Assembly: GCA_964539665.1 (NCBI GenBank)
Contig: CAZIKB010000003.1
Span: 66,027 to 130,026, forward strand
Direction: 5' to 3'
DNA: 64,000 bases
DNA from: CAZIKB01 sp964539665
GTDB lineage: Bacteria > Zhuqueibacterota > Zhuqueibacteria > Oceanimicrobiales > Oceanimicrobiaceae
Notes under the pieces: model-generated
What the model was told of the DNA's origin: nothing
Seen by the model: only the letters and a program-made list of their open reading frames with translations
The model's database searches: none
Position numbers and translations under genes: made by a program
Part shown: positions 47,074 through 55,310 of the stretch, one piece after another
Layout: the number at the start of each line of letters is the position of its first letter
Numbering within the stretch: position 1 is the first letter of the stretch

Positions 47074-47904
47074 ATGTTGAATATATTGAACTATTTTTTT
47101 AATATAATTTTTAATGTTATATTTTTTCCATTTAAAAATATGGATCCGATCTGGGGCATGTTAGTGGTTTCGTTTGTTACAGGGATTGTGATGTTATTTG
47201 TTTTTAAGGCAACTTCCGATCAGATTGGTATTAAAAAAGCAAAAAATTTGGTAAAGGGCCATTTCCTGGCCATTCGACTCTATCGGGACGATATCACACT
47301 TATGTTTGTTACCATGAAAAATATTATCATGAGTAACCTGCTTTACATGAAAAAATCTTTTCGCCCCATGCTTTTTCTAATAATTCCTGTGGGTGTCATT
47401 TTAATTCACCTTGGCACCAGGTATGAATTCCGGCCATTCAAAGTTGGGGAGACAATTATTGTTTCCATACGTCTGGATGACAAAATTCAGGATCTGAATC
47501 TCAACAATGTTGTTTTTGAACTTCCAGATGGTTTAACCTCCGACATGCCGCCCGTTCGAATTCAGCAATTACGGGAAATTAACTGGCGTATCAAAGCTGA
47601 AAAGCCAGGCATCTATGATCTGATTTTTAAATACAACAACAGTAATGTAACAAAGCGACTTGAAGTCAGAGATTCATTGATACCGCTTTCGAAAGAAATT
47701 GCCCAGAACAGTTTATCTGTGACTCTAATGAATCCCGGGGAATCGAGTTTGCCCGGATCTTCATTCGCTTCTCACATTGCAATCGGTTACCCCAAAAGAG
47801 ATTTCAAATTCTTAGGATTCAGTTTCCATTGGTTAATTGCTTTCTTTGTTTTTAGTCTAATTGCGGCATTTTCATTTAAAGGCGTGCTTGGCGTTGAAGT
47901 TTAG
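47074..47904 (+). CDS. Uncharacterised membrane protein with periplasmic beta domain
   Basis: A 276-residue protein. Two N-terminal hydrophobic segments (about 5-20 and 25-45: DPIWGMLVVSFVTGIVMLFV) precede a charged helical region (SDQIGIKKAKNLVKGHFLAIRLYRDD). A third membrane segment lies near 95-112, then a beta-rich domain (about 115-240) and a final helix (LIAAFSFKGVL). The N-terminal topology faintly recalls DUF106/EMC3/YidC-like insertases, but I cannot confirm this. I have an impression of similar proteins in other phyla next to AP-family genes. It lies in the block between the ribbon-helix-helix-like gene and a methyltransferase. Function unknown. Confidence 0.6.
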   Translation: MLNILNYFFNIIFNVIFFPFKNMDPIWGMLVVSFVTGIVMLFVFKATSDQIGIKKAKNLVKGHFLAIRLYRDDITLMFVTMKNIIMSNLLYMKKSFRPMLFLIIPVGVILIHLGTRYEFRPFKVGETIIVSIRLDDKIQDLNLNNVVFELPDGLTSDMPPVRIQQLREINWRIKAEKPGIYDLIFKYNNSNVTKRLEVRDSLIPLSKEIAQNSLSVTLMNPGESSLPGSSFASHIAIGYPKRDFKFLGFSFHWLIAFFVFSLIAAFSFKGVLGVEV

Positions 47905-47973
47905 GAGATAATTATTTTAAAAAAACAATTTGCATGTGATAGAAATCTTTTTTAATATGCCGGTTAAAAAGCG

Positions 47974-48810
47974 ATGAGTTATAAATTTTTATCTACTAAA
48001 ACAAGTCAGGAACATGATTTAGACCAGTGGCAAAATCGTAGCCTCGAAGGTGAAATAAAAAGTTTTGAAGGCCGTACATTAGTTCGTATTTTTAATAAAT
48101 ATTTAAACGGAAAAGAAGCGAAAATCCTTGAAGGAGGTTGCGGATTTGGTGCTTGGTGTGAGTGGTTCCAAAAACAGGGTTATCAAATATTAGGTATTGA
48201 ATACGATAATAATATAGTAAAAAGAGCCAAAAAATATAAGCCAGATGTAGCCGTTGAATTAGGCGATATCACCGAAATAAAGTACCCGTCCGATAGCTTT
48301 GACGCTTATGTATCATTGGGAGTGATTGAACATTTTGAACATGGTCCAGAGTCTGCCCTGAGAGAAGCCCATCGAATTCTTAAACCAGATGGCATAGCCT
48401 TTGTAACTACGCCTTATTTAACAGTAATCCGAAGGTTTGTTGCTCATCCGGTTCGCAGCTTGTATTTTTTAATTCGAGAGTTTCGTGGAAAATCAAATTA
48501 TTTTTGGGAATATCGGTTTACAAAAAATGAATTACGTTCTTTTCTTGAGAATACTGGCTTTGAAATTATACATGCGGATATCGACGATTATGAGCATAGG
48601 ATTAAGAATCGCCACATAGGTCTGTGGGCGGATTGGTTTTTTTTAAGAAGAAAAAATGGTGCAATCTGGGAGTTAAATGGTTTAGGAAAATTTGTGCTCA
48701 GAGTTGTCAATCTTTTTCCTGATTCCTGGTACTGCTCGGGTTTGCATCTGGTTGCAAGGGCAAAAAAGAACGATATCACTGAAAATAGTGAAATTACTAA
48801 ATCCAAATAA
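47974..48810 (+). CDS. Class I SAM-dependent methyltransferase
   Basis: A 278-residue protein with the class I methyltransferase fold. Motif I is LEGGCGFGAW, with an acidic end of strand 2 in LGIEYDNNIV. FDAYVSLGVIEHFEHG (motif IV region) and HRILKPDGIAFVTTP (post-motif) follow. The C-terminal region contains aromatic and basic residues but no membrane helix. Such enzymes in polysaccharide loci methylate sugars or the lipid-linked precursor; the acceptor is unknown. It lies 23 bases upstream of the ATP sulfurylase fusion and shares its direction. Confidence 0.85.
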   Translation: MSYKFLSTKTSQEHDLDQWQNRSLEGEIKSFEGRTLVRIFNKYLNGKEAKILEGGCGFGAWCEWFQKQGYQILGIEYDNNIVKRAKKYKPDVAVELGDITEIKYPSDSFDAYVSLGVIEHFEHGPESALREAHRILKPDGIAFVTTPYLTVIRRFVAHPVRSLYFLIREFRGKSNYFWEYRFTKNELRSFLENTGFEIIHADIDDYEHRIKNRHIGLWADWFFLRRKNGAIWELNGLGKFVLRVVNLFPDSWYCSGLHLVARAKKNDITENSEITKSK

Positions 48811-48833
48811 TTATAAAATATGAAAGGAATTAC

Positions 48834-51470
48834 ATGGAATTAATCGCACCTCACGGTGGCAAACTTGTTGATCAGGTTTTACGTGGCGAAGAACGTGAAG
48901 CAGCTTTGAACAAAGCTAAGCATCTAAAAAAAATTGCAATCAACGCAACAGCAATTTCTGATGTAGAACTCATTGCAGTTGGTGCATTCAGCCCATTAAC
49001 GGGATTTATGAAACAGGCTGATTATGAAAATGTAGTTACGAATATACGTTTAGCAAATGGCGTGGTCTGGTCGATACCAATAACTTTGTCAGTTACCAGT
49101 GAAATTGCTGATGAAGTTAAAATTGACGAAGAAATTGTATTAACCAATGATGCCGGATTGCAATTAGCATTATTAAAAGTTGAGGAAAAGTTTACTTACG
49201 ATAAAACCCGGGAAGCGGAATTTGTATATAAAACAACCGAAGAAGCCCATCCTGGCGTTGCCCGGCTTTACAAGCAGGATGATGTGTTATTAGGTGGTGA
49301 GATTAGGCTAATCAATCGGGTGCCGGATCAACCATTTCCGGATTTTCGACACGATCCTGTTCAGAGTCGGCGTATGTTTGCCAGTCGCGGTTGGAAAAAA
49401 ATTGTAGGATTTCAAACTCGCAATCCAATACATCGTGCGCATGAATACATACAGAAATGTGCATTGGAAATTGTCGATGGTTTATTTTTACATCCATTAG
49501 TTGGGGAGACTAAAAAGGATGATATTCCCGCGGATATTCGCATGCAAAGTTATGAGAGCCTGCTGCGAGATTATTATCCGCCAAACCGTACACTTTTAGG
49601 GGTATATCCGGCCGCCATGCGCTATGCCGGTCCAAGAGAGGCTATTTTTCATGCGATTGCGCGAAAGAATTATGGCTGCAGCCATTTTATAGTCGGTCGA
49701 GACCATGCCGGGGTTGGTAATTATTATGGAACGTATGATGCTCAAAAAATATTCGATGATTTCAAAAAGGAAGAAATAGATATCACACCTTTATTTTTTG
49801 ATCATACATTTTATTGCAAAAAATGCGGTGCTATTGTTTCTGACAAAACCTGTCCGCATGATCAATCTGAGCGTTTGATATTAAGTGGCACTCAGGTTCG
49901 TGAAATGCTCACTCGCGGGGAAGCGCCACCACCAGAATTAACCCGCCCGGAAGTGGCGAGTATACTGATCGAAGGTTATCGCAAAGAAGGCAAATCAGTT
50001 CAACCAGAAAAAAAACCGGAAGCCAAAAGAGCACCAGCTAAATCCGAACCAAAGGCAGCGGTTGCAAGGGCGTCTAAAAATGGCAAGCGGAAAGTATTTG
50101 TCATCGGCCTTGATTGTGCCACACCCGAATTGATTTTTGACCAGTACAAATCGGAGCTTCCAAACTTTCGGAAATTAATGGAAAGCGGTCTTTACGGAGA
50201 ATTAGAAAGCAGCATTCCGCCAATTACCGTTCCAGCCTGGTCGTCCATGATGAGCAGTAAAGATCCGGGGCAGTTGGGCTTTTACGACTTTCGTAATCGT
50301 GCAGATTACTCCTATGAAAGCATGTATATTGCCTCATCCAGGTCAGTAAAAACGGATCGGGTCTGGGATATTCTCTCTCGTTCAGGAAAACAGGTATCGG
50401 TTGTGGGAGTGCCTCAAACCTATCCTATCCAGCCCGTTAAAGGAAACATGATTTCTTGCTTTCTGACTCCTTCTACTGAAAGCCAGTACACCTATCCTGA
50501 AGAACTTAAATCTGAAATCCAGGAGTTGGTGGGAGACTACATGATTGATGTGCCTAATTTTAGAACCGAGAACAAGGATTTGCTTTTGCGGCAAATTTAT
50601 GAAATGACCGAAAAGCGTTTTCGGCTTGTTCGCTATCTAATGCGGAAAAAACCGTGGGACTTTTTTATGTTTGTCGAAATGGGTACAGATCGCATTCATC
50701 ACGGATTCTGGAAGTATATGGATACCGGCCATAAAAAATATGAACCCGGTAATCCTTATGAAAACTCAATAAAGGAATATTATAAATATCTGGATCGGGA
50801 AATCGGCGAGGTACTTGATAACCTTGACGACGATACATCCGTTTTGGTGGTTTCAGACCATGGCGCCAAAAAAATGGATGGCGGTATATGCATTAATGAA
50901 TGGCTCATTGAAAATGGCTATCTTATTTTAAAAGAGAAACCGGCTTCACTTATGCCACTGGAGAAAGCAGAAATAGACTGGCCCAAAACGAAAGCATGGG
51001 GCGCTGGCGGATATTTTGGCCGAATTTTTCTTAATGTCCGCGGCCGCGAACCTGAAGGCGCGGTTGCACCTGAAGAGTATGAAACCATTCGGAATGAATT
51101 GATTCATAAGCTGGAAAATATAAAGGACGAAAAAGGCCAGCCATTAACTACCAGAGTTATAAAGCCAAATGAGGTTTATAAGGAAGTAAACAATATTCCT
51201 CCGGATTTAATGGTCTATTTTGGTGATTTGAATTGGCGGTCGGTTGGCAGTGTCGGATTAAATCGAATACACACTTTTGATAAAGAGCTGGGACCTGATG
51301 ATGCTAACCATTCTCAGCACGGTATTTTTGTCATGCATGATCCACAAAATCCTGCAAATGGCAAGAGAATTCACGGCATGCAATTGGTTGATGTTGCGCC
51401 AACTATTTTAGATTTATTTGGTGACGAAATTCCAAATGATATGATCGGTAAAGTTATCAGGAACAAATAA
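48834..51470 (+). CDS. sat: Fusion: ATP sulfurylase + alkaline-phosphatase-superfamily domain
   Basis: An 878-residue fusion. Residues 1-390 are a complete ATP sulfurylase (sulfate adenylyltransferase). It has the PUA-like N-terminus, QTRNPIHRAH (194-203), GRDHAG (288-293) and a zinc-type CKKC...CPH cluster (Cys328, 331, 340) typical of one Sat branch. A charged, proline/alanine-rich linker (about 390-418) leads to a full AP-superfamily domain. That domain has Asp427 in IGLDCATPEL, Thr465 in ITVPAWSSMMSS and VSDHGAKKMDGG. There is no signal peptide or helix, so both domains are cytosolic. Sat makes APS and pyrophosphate from sulfate and ATP. The attached domain could process APS, PAP or a sulfo-ester, or act with APS kinase encoded next. 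The frame is continuous. Confidence 0.9.
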   Translation: MELIAPHGGKLVDQVLRGEEREAALNKAKHLKKIAINATAISDVELIAVGAFSPLTGFMKQADYENVVTNIRLANGVVWSIPITLSVTSEIADEVKIDEEIVLTNDAGLQLALLKVEEKFTYDKTREAEFVYKTTEEAHPGVARLYKQDDVLLGGEIRLINRVPDQPFPDFRHDPVQSRRMFASRGWKKIVGFQTRNPIHRAHEYIQKCALEIVDGLFLHPLVGETKKDDIPADIRMQSYESLLRDYYPPNRTLLGVYPAAMRYAGPREAIFHAIARKNYGCSHFIVGRDHAGVGNYYGTYDAQKIFDDFKKEEIDITPLFFDHTFYCKKCGAIVSDKTCPHDQSERLILSGTQVREMLTRGEAPPPELTRPEVASILIEGYRKEGKSVQPEKKPEAKRAPAKSEPKAAVARASKNGKRKVFVIGLDCATPELIFDQYKSELPNFRKLMESGLYGELESSIPPITVPAWSSMMSSKDPGQLGFYDFRNRADYSYESMYIASSRSVKTDRVWDILSRSGKQVSVVGVPQTYPIQPVKGNMISCFLTPSTESQYTYPEELKSEIQELVGDYMIDVPNFRTENKDLLLRQIYEMTEKRFRLVRYLMRKKPWDFFMFVEMGTDRIHHGFWKYMDTGHKKYEPGNPYENSIKEYYKYLDREIGEVLDNLDDDTSVLVVSDHGAKKMDGGICINEWLIENGYLILKEKPASLMPLEKAEIDWPKTKAWGAGGYFGRIFLNVRGREPEGAVAPEEYETIRNELIHKLENIKDEKGQPLTTRVIKPNEVYKEVNNIPPDLMVYFGDLNWRSVGSVGLNRIHTFDKELGPDDANHSQHGIFVMHDPQNPANGKRIHGMQLVDVAPTILDLFGDEIPNDMIGKVIRNK

Positions 51471-51496
51471 GGCGTTAGAGGAAACACGCTGAGGAT

Positions 51497-51529
51497 ATTT
51501 GCCACACACTTCCAGGGTGTGTGGCAAAT
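51497..51529 (+). terminator. 13-bp stem-loop between the sat fusion and APS kinase genes
   Basis: A perfect 13-base stem (ATTTGCCACACAC / GTGTGTGGCAAAT) with a 7-base loop lies 27 bases after the stop. It is not followed by a real T run, so it may be a weak or partial terminator, or an mRNA-stabilising hairpin, rather than a full stop. Confidence 0.5.
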
Positions 51530-51594
51530 CCAATTTTAAATTAAAATCAATTAATTAGTTGTAATGATATAAATTTTATGGAGGTTTCAATTTT

Positions 51595-52218
51595 ATGAAG
51601 ACATCTAAAAAAGCATGTACAATTTGGTTCACGGGTTTACCTTCCTCTGGAAAATCTACTTTGGCGGAGATGCTGGAAAAGGAGTTAAAAAACCGCGGAG
51701 AAAGGGTCGAAATTTTAGATGGCGATGTAGTCCGTACGAATTTAAGCAAAGGCTTGACCTTTAGTAAGGAAGATCGGGACATCAATATCCGGAGAATAGG
51801 ATTTGTTTGTCATTTGTTGACAAGAAATGGTGTGTTCGCAATTTCTGCAGCAATATCTCCTTATAGAAATATACGAGATGAAAACCGTGCACTCATAGGC
51901 AACTTTGTCGAGGTTTTTGTTGATTGTCCACTGGATGAATGTATTAAAAGAGATGTAAAAGGTCTTTATAAAAAAGCATTGGCCGGCGAAATAAAGGAAT
52001 TTACCGGCGTTTCTGATCCTTATGAAGAACCTCTCAAACCTGAAATTGTGATTGACGCCCACGGAGAAGAACCCAAAGATAGCCTTCAAAAAATACTGGC
52101 GAGATTAGTAGAATTAGGTTACTTATCCAATAACGGTCTTGATACATCTGACAAAGCATATTCTGATGAAGAAGAAGAGGTAGTGAGAAAGCGGCTGAGT
52201 GATCTGGGCTATATTTAA
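51595..52218 (+). CDS. cysC: Adenylylsulfate kinase (APS kinase) with LGY tail
   Basis: A 207-residue APS kinase. The P-loop is GLPSSGKST (14-22), followed by LDGDVVRTNLSKGLTFSKEDR, ISAAISPYRNIRDENR and VFVDCPLDECIKRD. It phosphorylates APS to PAPS in the cytosol, pairing with the ATP sulfurylase fusion upstream. The normal family core ends around KILARLVELGYLSNN. About 30 further residues (acidic linker with EEEEVVRKRLSDLGYI) then add a second, similar LGY ending. The stop overlaps the start of the next AP-family gene (TAATG). A GGAGG site precedes the ATG. Kinase motifs are intact. Confidence 0.93.
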   Translation: MKTSKKACTIWFTGLPSSGKSTLAEMLEKELKNRGERVEILDGDVVRTNLSKGLTFSKEDRDINIRRIGFVCHLLTRNGVFAISAAISPYRNIRDENRALIGNFVEVFVDCPLDECIKRDVKGLYKKALAGEIKEFTGVSDPYEEPLKPEIVIDAHGEEPKDSLQKILARLVELGYLSNNGLDTSDKAYSDEEEEVVRKRLSDLGYI

Positions 52219-53564
52219 TGTTAAATATTTTTAAGAAAAATAAGGGATCAAAAGTATTTGTTCTGTCTATCGACGGTGTTCCCTTTTCATTTATGCAGGA
52301 AAACATAGAAAAGGGTCATTTTCCTAACTTCAAACGTTTTTTGAATATGGGTGATTTTAAAAGGATGAATTCAGTGCAACCGGTGATATCATCGGTTGCC
52401 TGGTCCTCTTTTATGACAGGCAAGAATCCGGCTAAGCATAATATTTATGGATTTGTGGATCAAATGCCGGGTTCAAATAATGTATATATTCCTACTTCGC
52501 TCAACATGACCAGTAAAACCATTTGGGATATCATGAGTGAGGCTGGGAAAAAAGTGTTTGTGATGAATGTTCCTGTAACCTATCCACCACGCGCGGTAAA
52601 TGGAATTATGATTGGCTGTTTCCTTTGCACTCAAATTGAGAAAATAGCTTCCCCGCCTGCTATTTCTGCTGAATTAAAAAATATGGGCTATAAGATTGAT
52701 GCAGACGCCTGGATCGCCCGTGAAAATTTAGACAAATTCCTGGAGGAAGTAAATACTACCCTGGAAAAGCGAACCGAGGCTATGTTTCATTTTTTGGCAA
52801 AGGAAGATTGGGATTATTTTCACACCCACATCATGGAAACAGACCGGATAAATCACTTTTTATGGGAGCACATGGAACTCGATGAGCCGAAATATGCTAA
52901 AGCTTTTTTCCAATTTTATAAAAGGTTGGATGATATTTTAGGTGAAGTTGAACAAAAAATCGGCGAAGACGCGGAATTTATAGTTCTGTCTGATCACGGT
53001 TTTTGTACTATTAAGAAAGAAATCTATCTCAATAATTATTTGGAAGAAGCCGGTATATTGAAATTTAATAACTCTCAGCCGGAAAGTATCGCGGACATGC
53101 ATGAAGATTCCACGGCCTACAGCTTGATTCCAGGCAGGGTATTTGTGAATCTAAATGGGCGCGAGCCGAACGGTTCGATATCGCCGGGGAATTATGAAAA
53201 GACCCGGGAAAAACTCACTGAGACGCTTCTTAATTTAAAGGAAAAAGACACCGGCGAATTTATTATCAAGGAAGTTATCAGGCGCGAAAATATCTACGAA
53301 GGTCAAAATATTGGCTCCGCAGCGGACTTAATTGCTGTTCCACATGATGGTTATGACTTGAAAGGGAACGTGAATAAAGAAGTGTTTGGTGAAAAGGGGG
53401 CGCTGGTCGGAATGCATACATTCGAAGATTCACTTTTATTTGTTCGAAATAAATCTTTGTTAAAACAGAATAATCAATTTTGGATCGGAGATTTGGCTCC
53501 AACTATTTTAAATATGATGAATATACCCATCCCAAACGATATGGATGGAGTGGCATTAGTTTGA
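52218..53564 (+). CDS. Cytosolic alkaline-phosphatase-superfamily protein
   Basis: A 448-residue protein without signal peptide or membrane helix. Asp19 (LSIDGVPFSF) is the presumed metal ligand, Ser58 (ISSVAWSSFMTG) the nucleophile position, and LSDHGFCTIKKE the second metal motif. It is close in layout to the AP domain of the sat fusion (NVPVTYPPRAVNG here, VGVPQTYPIQPVKG there), so the two probably derive from one ancestor. It is translationally coupled to APS kinase. A cytosolic role such as splitting PAP/APS or a sulfo- or phospho-sugar is possible. It has no LGY tail, though its coupled upstream neighbour does. Confidence 0.82.
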   Translation: MLNIFKKNKGSKVFVLSIDGVPFSFMQENIEKGHFPNFKRFLNMGDFKRMNSVQPVISSVAWSSFMTGKNPAKHNIYGFVDQMPGSNNVYIPTSLNMTSKTIWDIMSEAGKKVFVMNVPVTYPPRAVNGIMIGCFLCTQIEKIASPPAISAELKNMGYKIDADAWIARENLDKFLEEVNTTLEKRTEAMFHFLAKEDWDYFHTHIMETDRINHFLWEHMELDEPKYAKAFFQFYKRLDDILGEVEQKIGEDAEFIVLSDHGFCTIKKEIYLNNYLEEAGILKFNNSQPESIADMHEDSTAYSLIPGRVFVNLNGREPNGSISPGNYEKTREKLTETLLNLKEKDTGEFIIKEVIRRENIYEGQNIGSAADLIAVPHDGYDLKGNVNKEVFGEKGALVGMHTFEDSLLFVRNKSLLKQNNQFWIGDLAPTILNMMNIPIPNDMDGVALV

Positions 53565-53583
53565 GTAATCTTTGCAGGAAAAA

Positions 53584-54717
53584 ATGACCCAGAAATCACA
53601 AATCAATGTTCTTCAGGTTGTAGAGGGACTCAATTTAGGCGGGGCTGAAATTAAGCTTTTGGAGCTCATCGCCAACATGGATCGCAGCAGATTTAGAACG
53701 GTTGTGTGTAGTCTTGGAATGGGTGAAAGAATTAAAGAAAAAGTAACAGAATTAGATGTTAAATTTGTTAGTCTCGCGAGGAAAAGACGATTTGATCCAA
53801 TGTTGATATGGAAAGTGGCCAAATTGATTCGTCAGGAAAATATTGATGTCGTGATGACTACGCTTTTTTATGCTGATGTTGTTGGCGCTTTTGCCCGGCT
53901 CTTCAGCCCGACTAAAGCTGTATTCTCCTGGGAAACCATATCTGCTCCGGAATGGCTGCTAAAACACAGGCTTTTTGCTTATCGCTTTGCCATGCGATAT
54001 TGCGATAATATCATTTCAGTTTCACAAGCAACGGCAAATTGGCTGGTCGAAAAACGCGGTGTCTCAAATGATAAAATAATAGTCATACCGTACGGCGTTA
54101 ACCTTGATTTGTATCGACAGGGAAAAAATCATGAGTTGAAACAGAGTTTAGGAATTCATCCTGATACATTTGTAGCTGGGGTAGTGGCGCGACTCCATCC
54201 TCAGAAAGGGCACAAATATTTAATTGAGGCGGCTAAAACAATTGTCCAAAAACATGCAAATATTAAATTTGTATTTGCTGGCGATGGAGAATTAAGAAGT
54301 GAATTAGAAAGCCTGGTGCAATCCGCGAATCTTCAGGATTATTTTCTGTTCTTAGGCTTCAGAAATGATGTGAAAGAACTATTAGGGACGTTTGATGCTT
54401 TTGTGCTTCCCTCTTTGTACGAGGGGCTGCCAAATGTTATTTTGGAAGCAATGGCAACCGGCCTTCCTGTTGTTGCGACTGCAGTTGATGGCACAGTCGA
54501 ATTAATTGAAGATGGTGAAACCGGGTTTCTTGTACCGCCGAAAGATCCACAGGCTTTAGTGGAAAAAATCTATCAACTAATTCAAGACAAAGACCGAATC
54601 TGTAGATTTGGCAAACAAGGGCGTAAACGAGTTGAGTTAAAATATTCTCTACAGATGCAGGTGAGCAATTTCCAGAATCTATATGAAAAATATGTTTTTA
54701 ATGGAATTAAAAAATAA
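53584..54717 (+). CDS. GT4 family glycosyltransferase
   Basis: A 377-residue GT-B enzyme of family 4. The N-terminal loop VLQVVEGLNLGGAEIKLLEL is typical. The C-terminal domain has FVAGVVARLHPQKGHKYLIE, KFVFAGDGELRSELE, LGFRNDVKELLG and the donor motif PSLYEGLPNVILEAMATGLP (E-x7-E). The start is ATG 53584, with AGGA five bases upstream; a TTG 12 bases earlier is less likely. It is the last gene of this block, since a rho-independent terminator follows 40 bases after the stop. It probably adds a sugar to the same glycan. Donor unknown. Confidence 0.88.
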   Translation: MTQKSQINVLQVVEGLNLGGAEIKLLELIANMDRSRFRTVVCSLGMGERIKEKVTELDVKFVSLARKRRFDPMLIWKVAKLIRQENIDVVMTTLFYADVVGAFARLFSPTKAVFSWETISAPEWLLKHRLFAYRFAMRYCDNIISVSQATANWLVEKRGVSNDKIIVIPYGVNLDLYRQGKNHELKQSLGIHPDTFVAGVVARLHPQKGHKYLIEAAKTIVQKHANIKFVFAGDGELRSELESLVQSANLQDYFLFLGFRNDVKELLGTFDAFVLPSLYEGLPNVILEAMATGLPVVATAVDGTVELIEDGETGFLVPPKDPQALVEKIYQLIQDKDRICRFGKQGRKRVELKYSLQMQVSNFQNLYEKYVFNGIKK

Positions 54718-54756
54718 ACTGTTACGAATATAAATAAAAAATTGATGTATTAAATG

Positions 54757-54783
54757 GGCGCGATATTTATGGCGCCTTTTTTA
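54757..54783 (+). terminator. Rho-independent terminator
   Basis: The GC-rich stem GGCGC (54757-54761) / GCGCC (54772-54776) has a 10-base loop and is followed directly by six Ts. It lies 40 bases after the GT4 stop codon and closes the 42-54.7 kb gene group. Confidence 0.75.
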
Positions 54784-54829
54784 TTTCATAGAAATTTATC
54801 AAATTAATGCTAACCTGAAAGATATCACA

Positions 54830-54888
54830 AGCCACGCGATTGTTTTATTTGGAAGAAAGGCTATCGCAATCGAGACGATTGTGTGGCT
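54830..54888. repeat. Nested inverted repeat in the intergenic region
   Basis: Outer arms AGCCAC (54830) / GTGGCT (54883-54888) enclose a perfect inner palindrome CAATCGagaCGATTG (54867-54881). It may be a small dispersed palindromic element; only this copy is seen. Confidence 0.4.
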
Positions 54889-54917
54889 ACAACCGAGCGC
54901 TTCCTGAATGCCTGCAT

Positions 54918-54954
54918 GAAACTGACCTTTTTACAAAAGGTTAGTTTCTTTTTT
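54918..54954 (+). terminator. Strong rho-independent terminator
   Basis: A 14-base stem (GAAACTGACCTTTT / AAAAGGTTAGTTTC, one G-U pair), a 3-base loop and a run of six Ts. It is a second terminator in the same gap. The remaining bases to 55310 are AT-rich and show no gene. Confidence 0.75.
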
Positions 54955-55310
54955 AACTAAACACACACAAACCTTTTTCAAGAAGGTCTGCGTTTCCTTA
55001 TAGTAATATGTTTAACAATGAAACAATTGTACAAAATAAATACATGGAAAATCAGAAAAATTAATTCATTTGATAAAATCATATTTTAAAATTTAGATAA
55101 TACTTTATAAATTAAGGAGTTGAAAATAGCACAAAATAATGCCACTCTGGCATAAATATTGCCATTTTTCTTTGGAATAAAAATAAATTCAATATAAGGT
55201 AGTTAGTTCCTGTTTTTTAAAAATTGAATTAAGTTAGTGCTTTAATTTCCGATACTTAACATATCACAAGCATTTAAAAAGTGTTGCTATTTTGGGTTGG
55301 ATAAGATACT

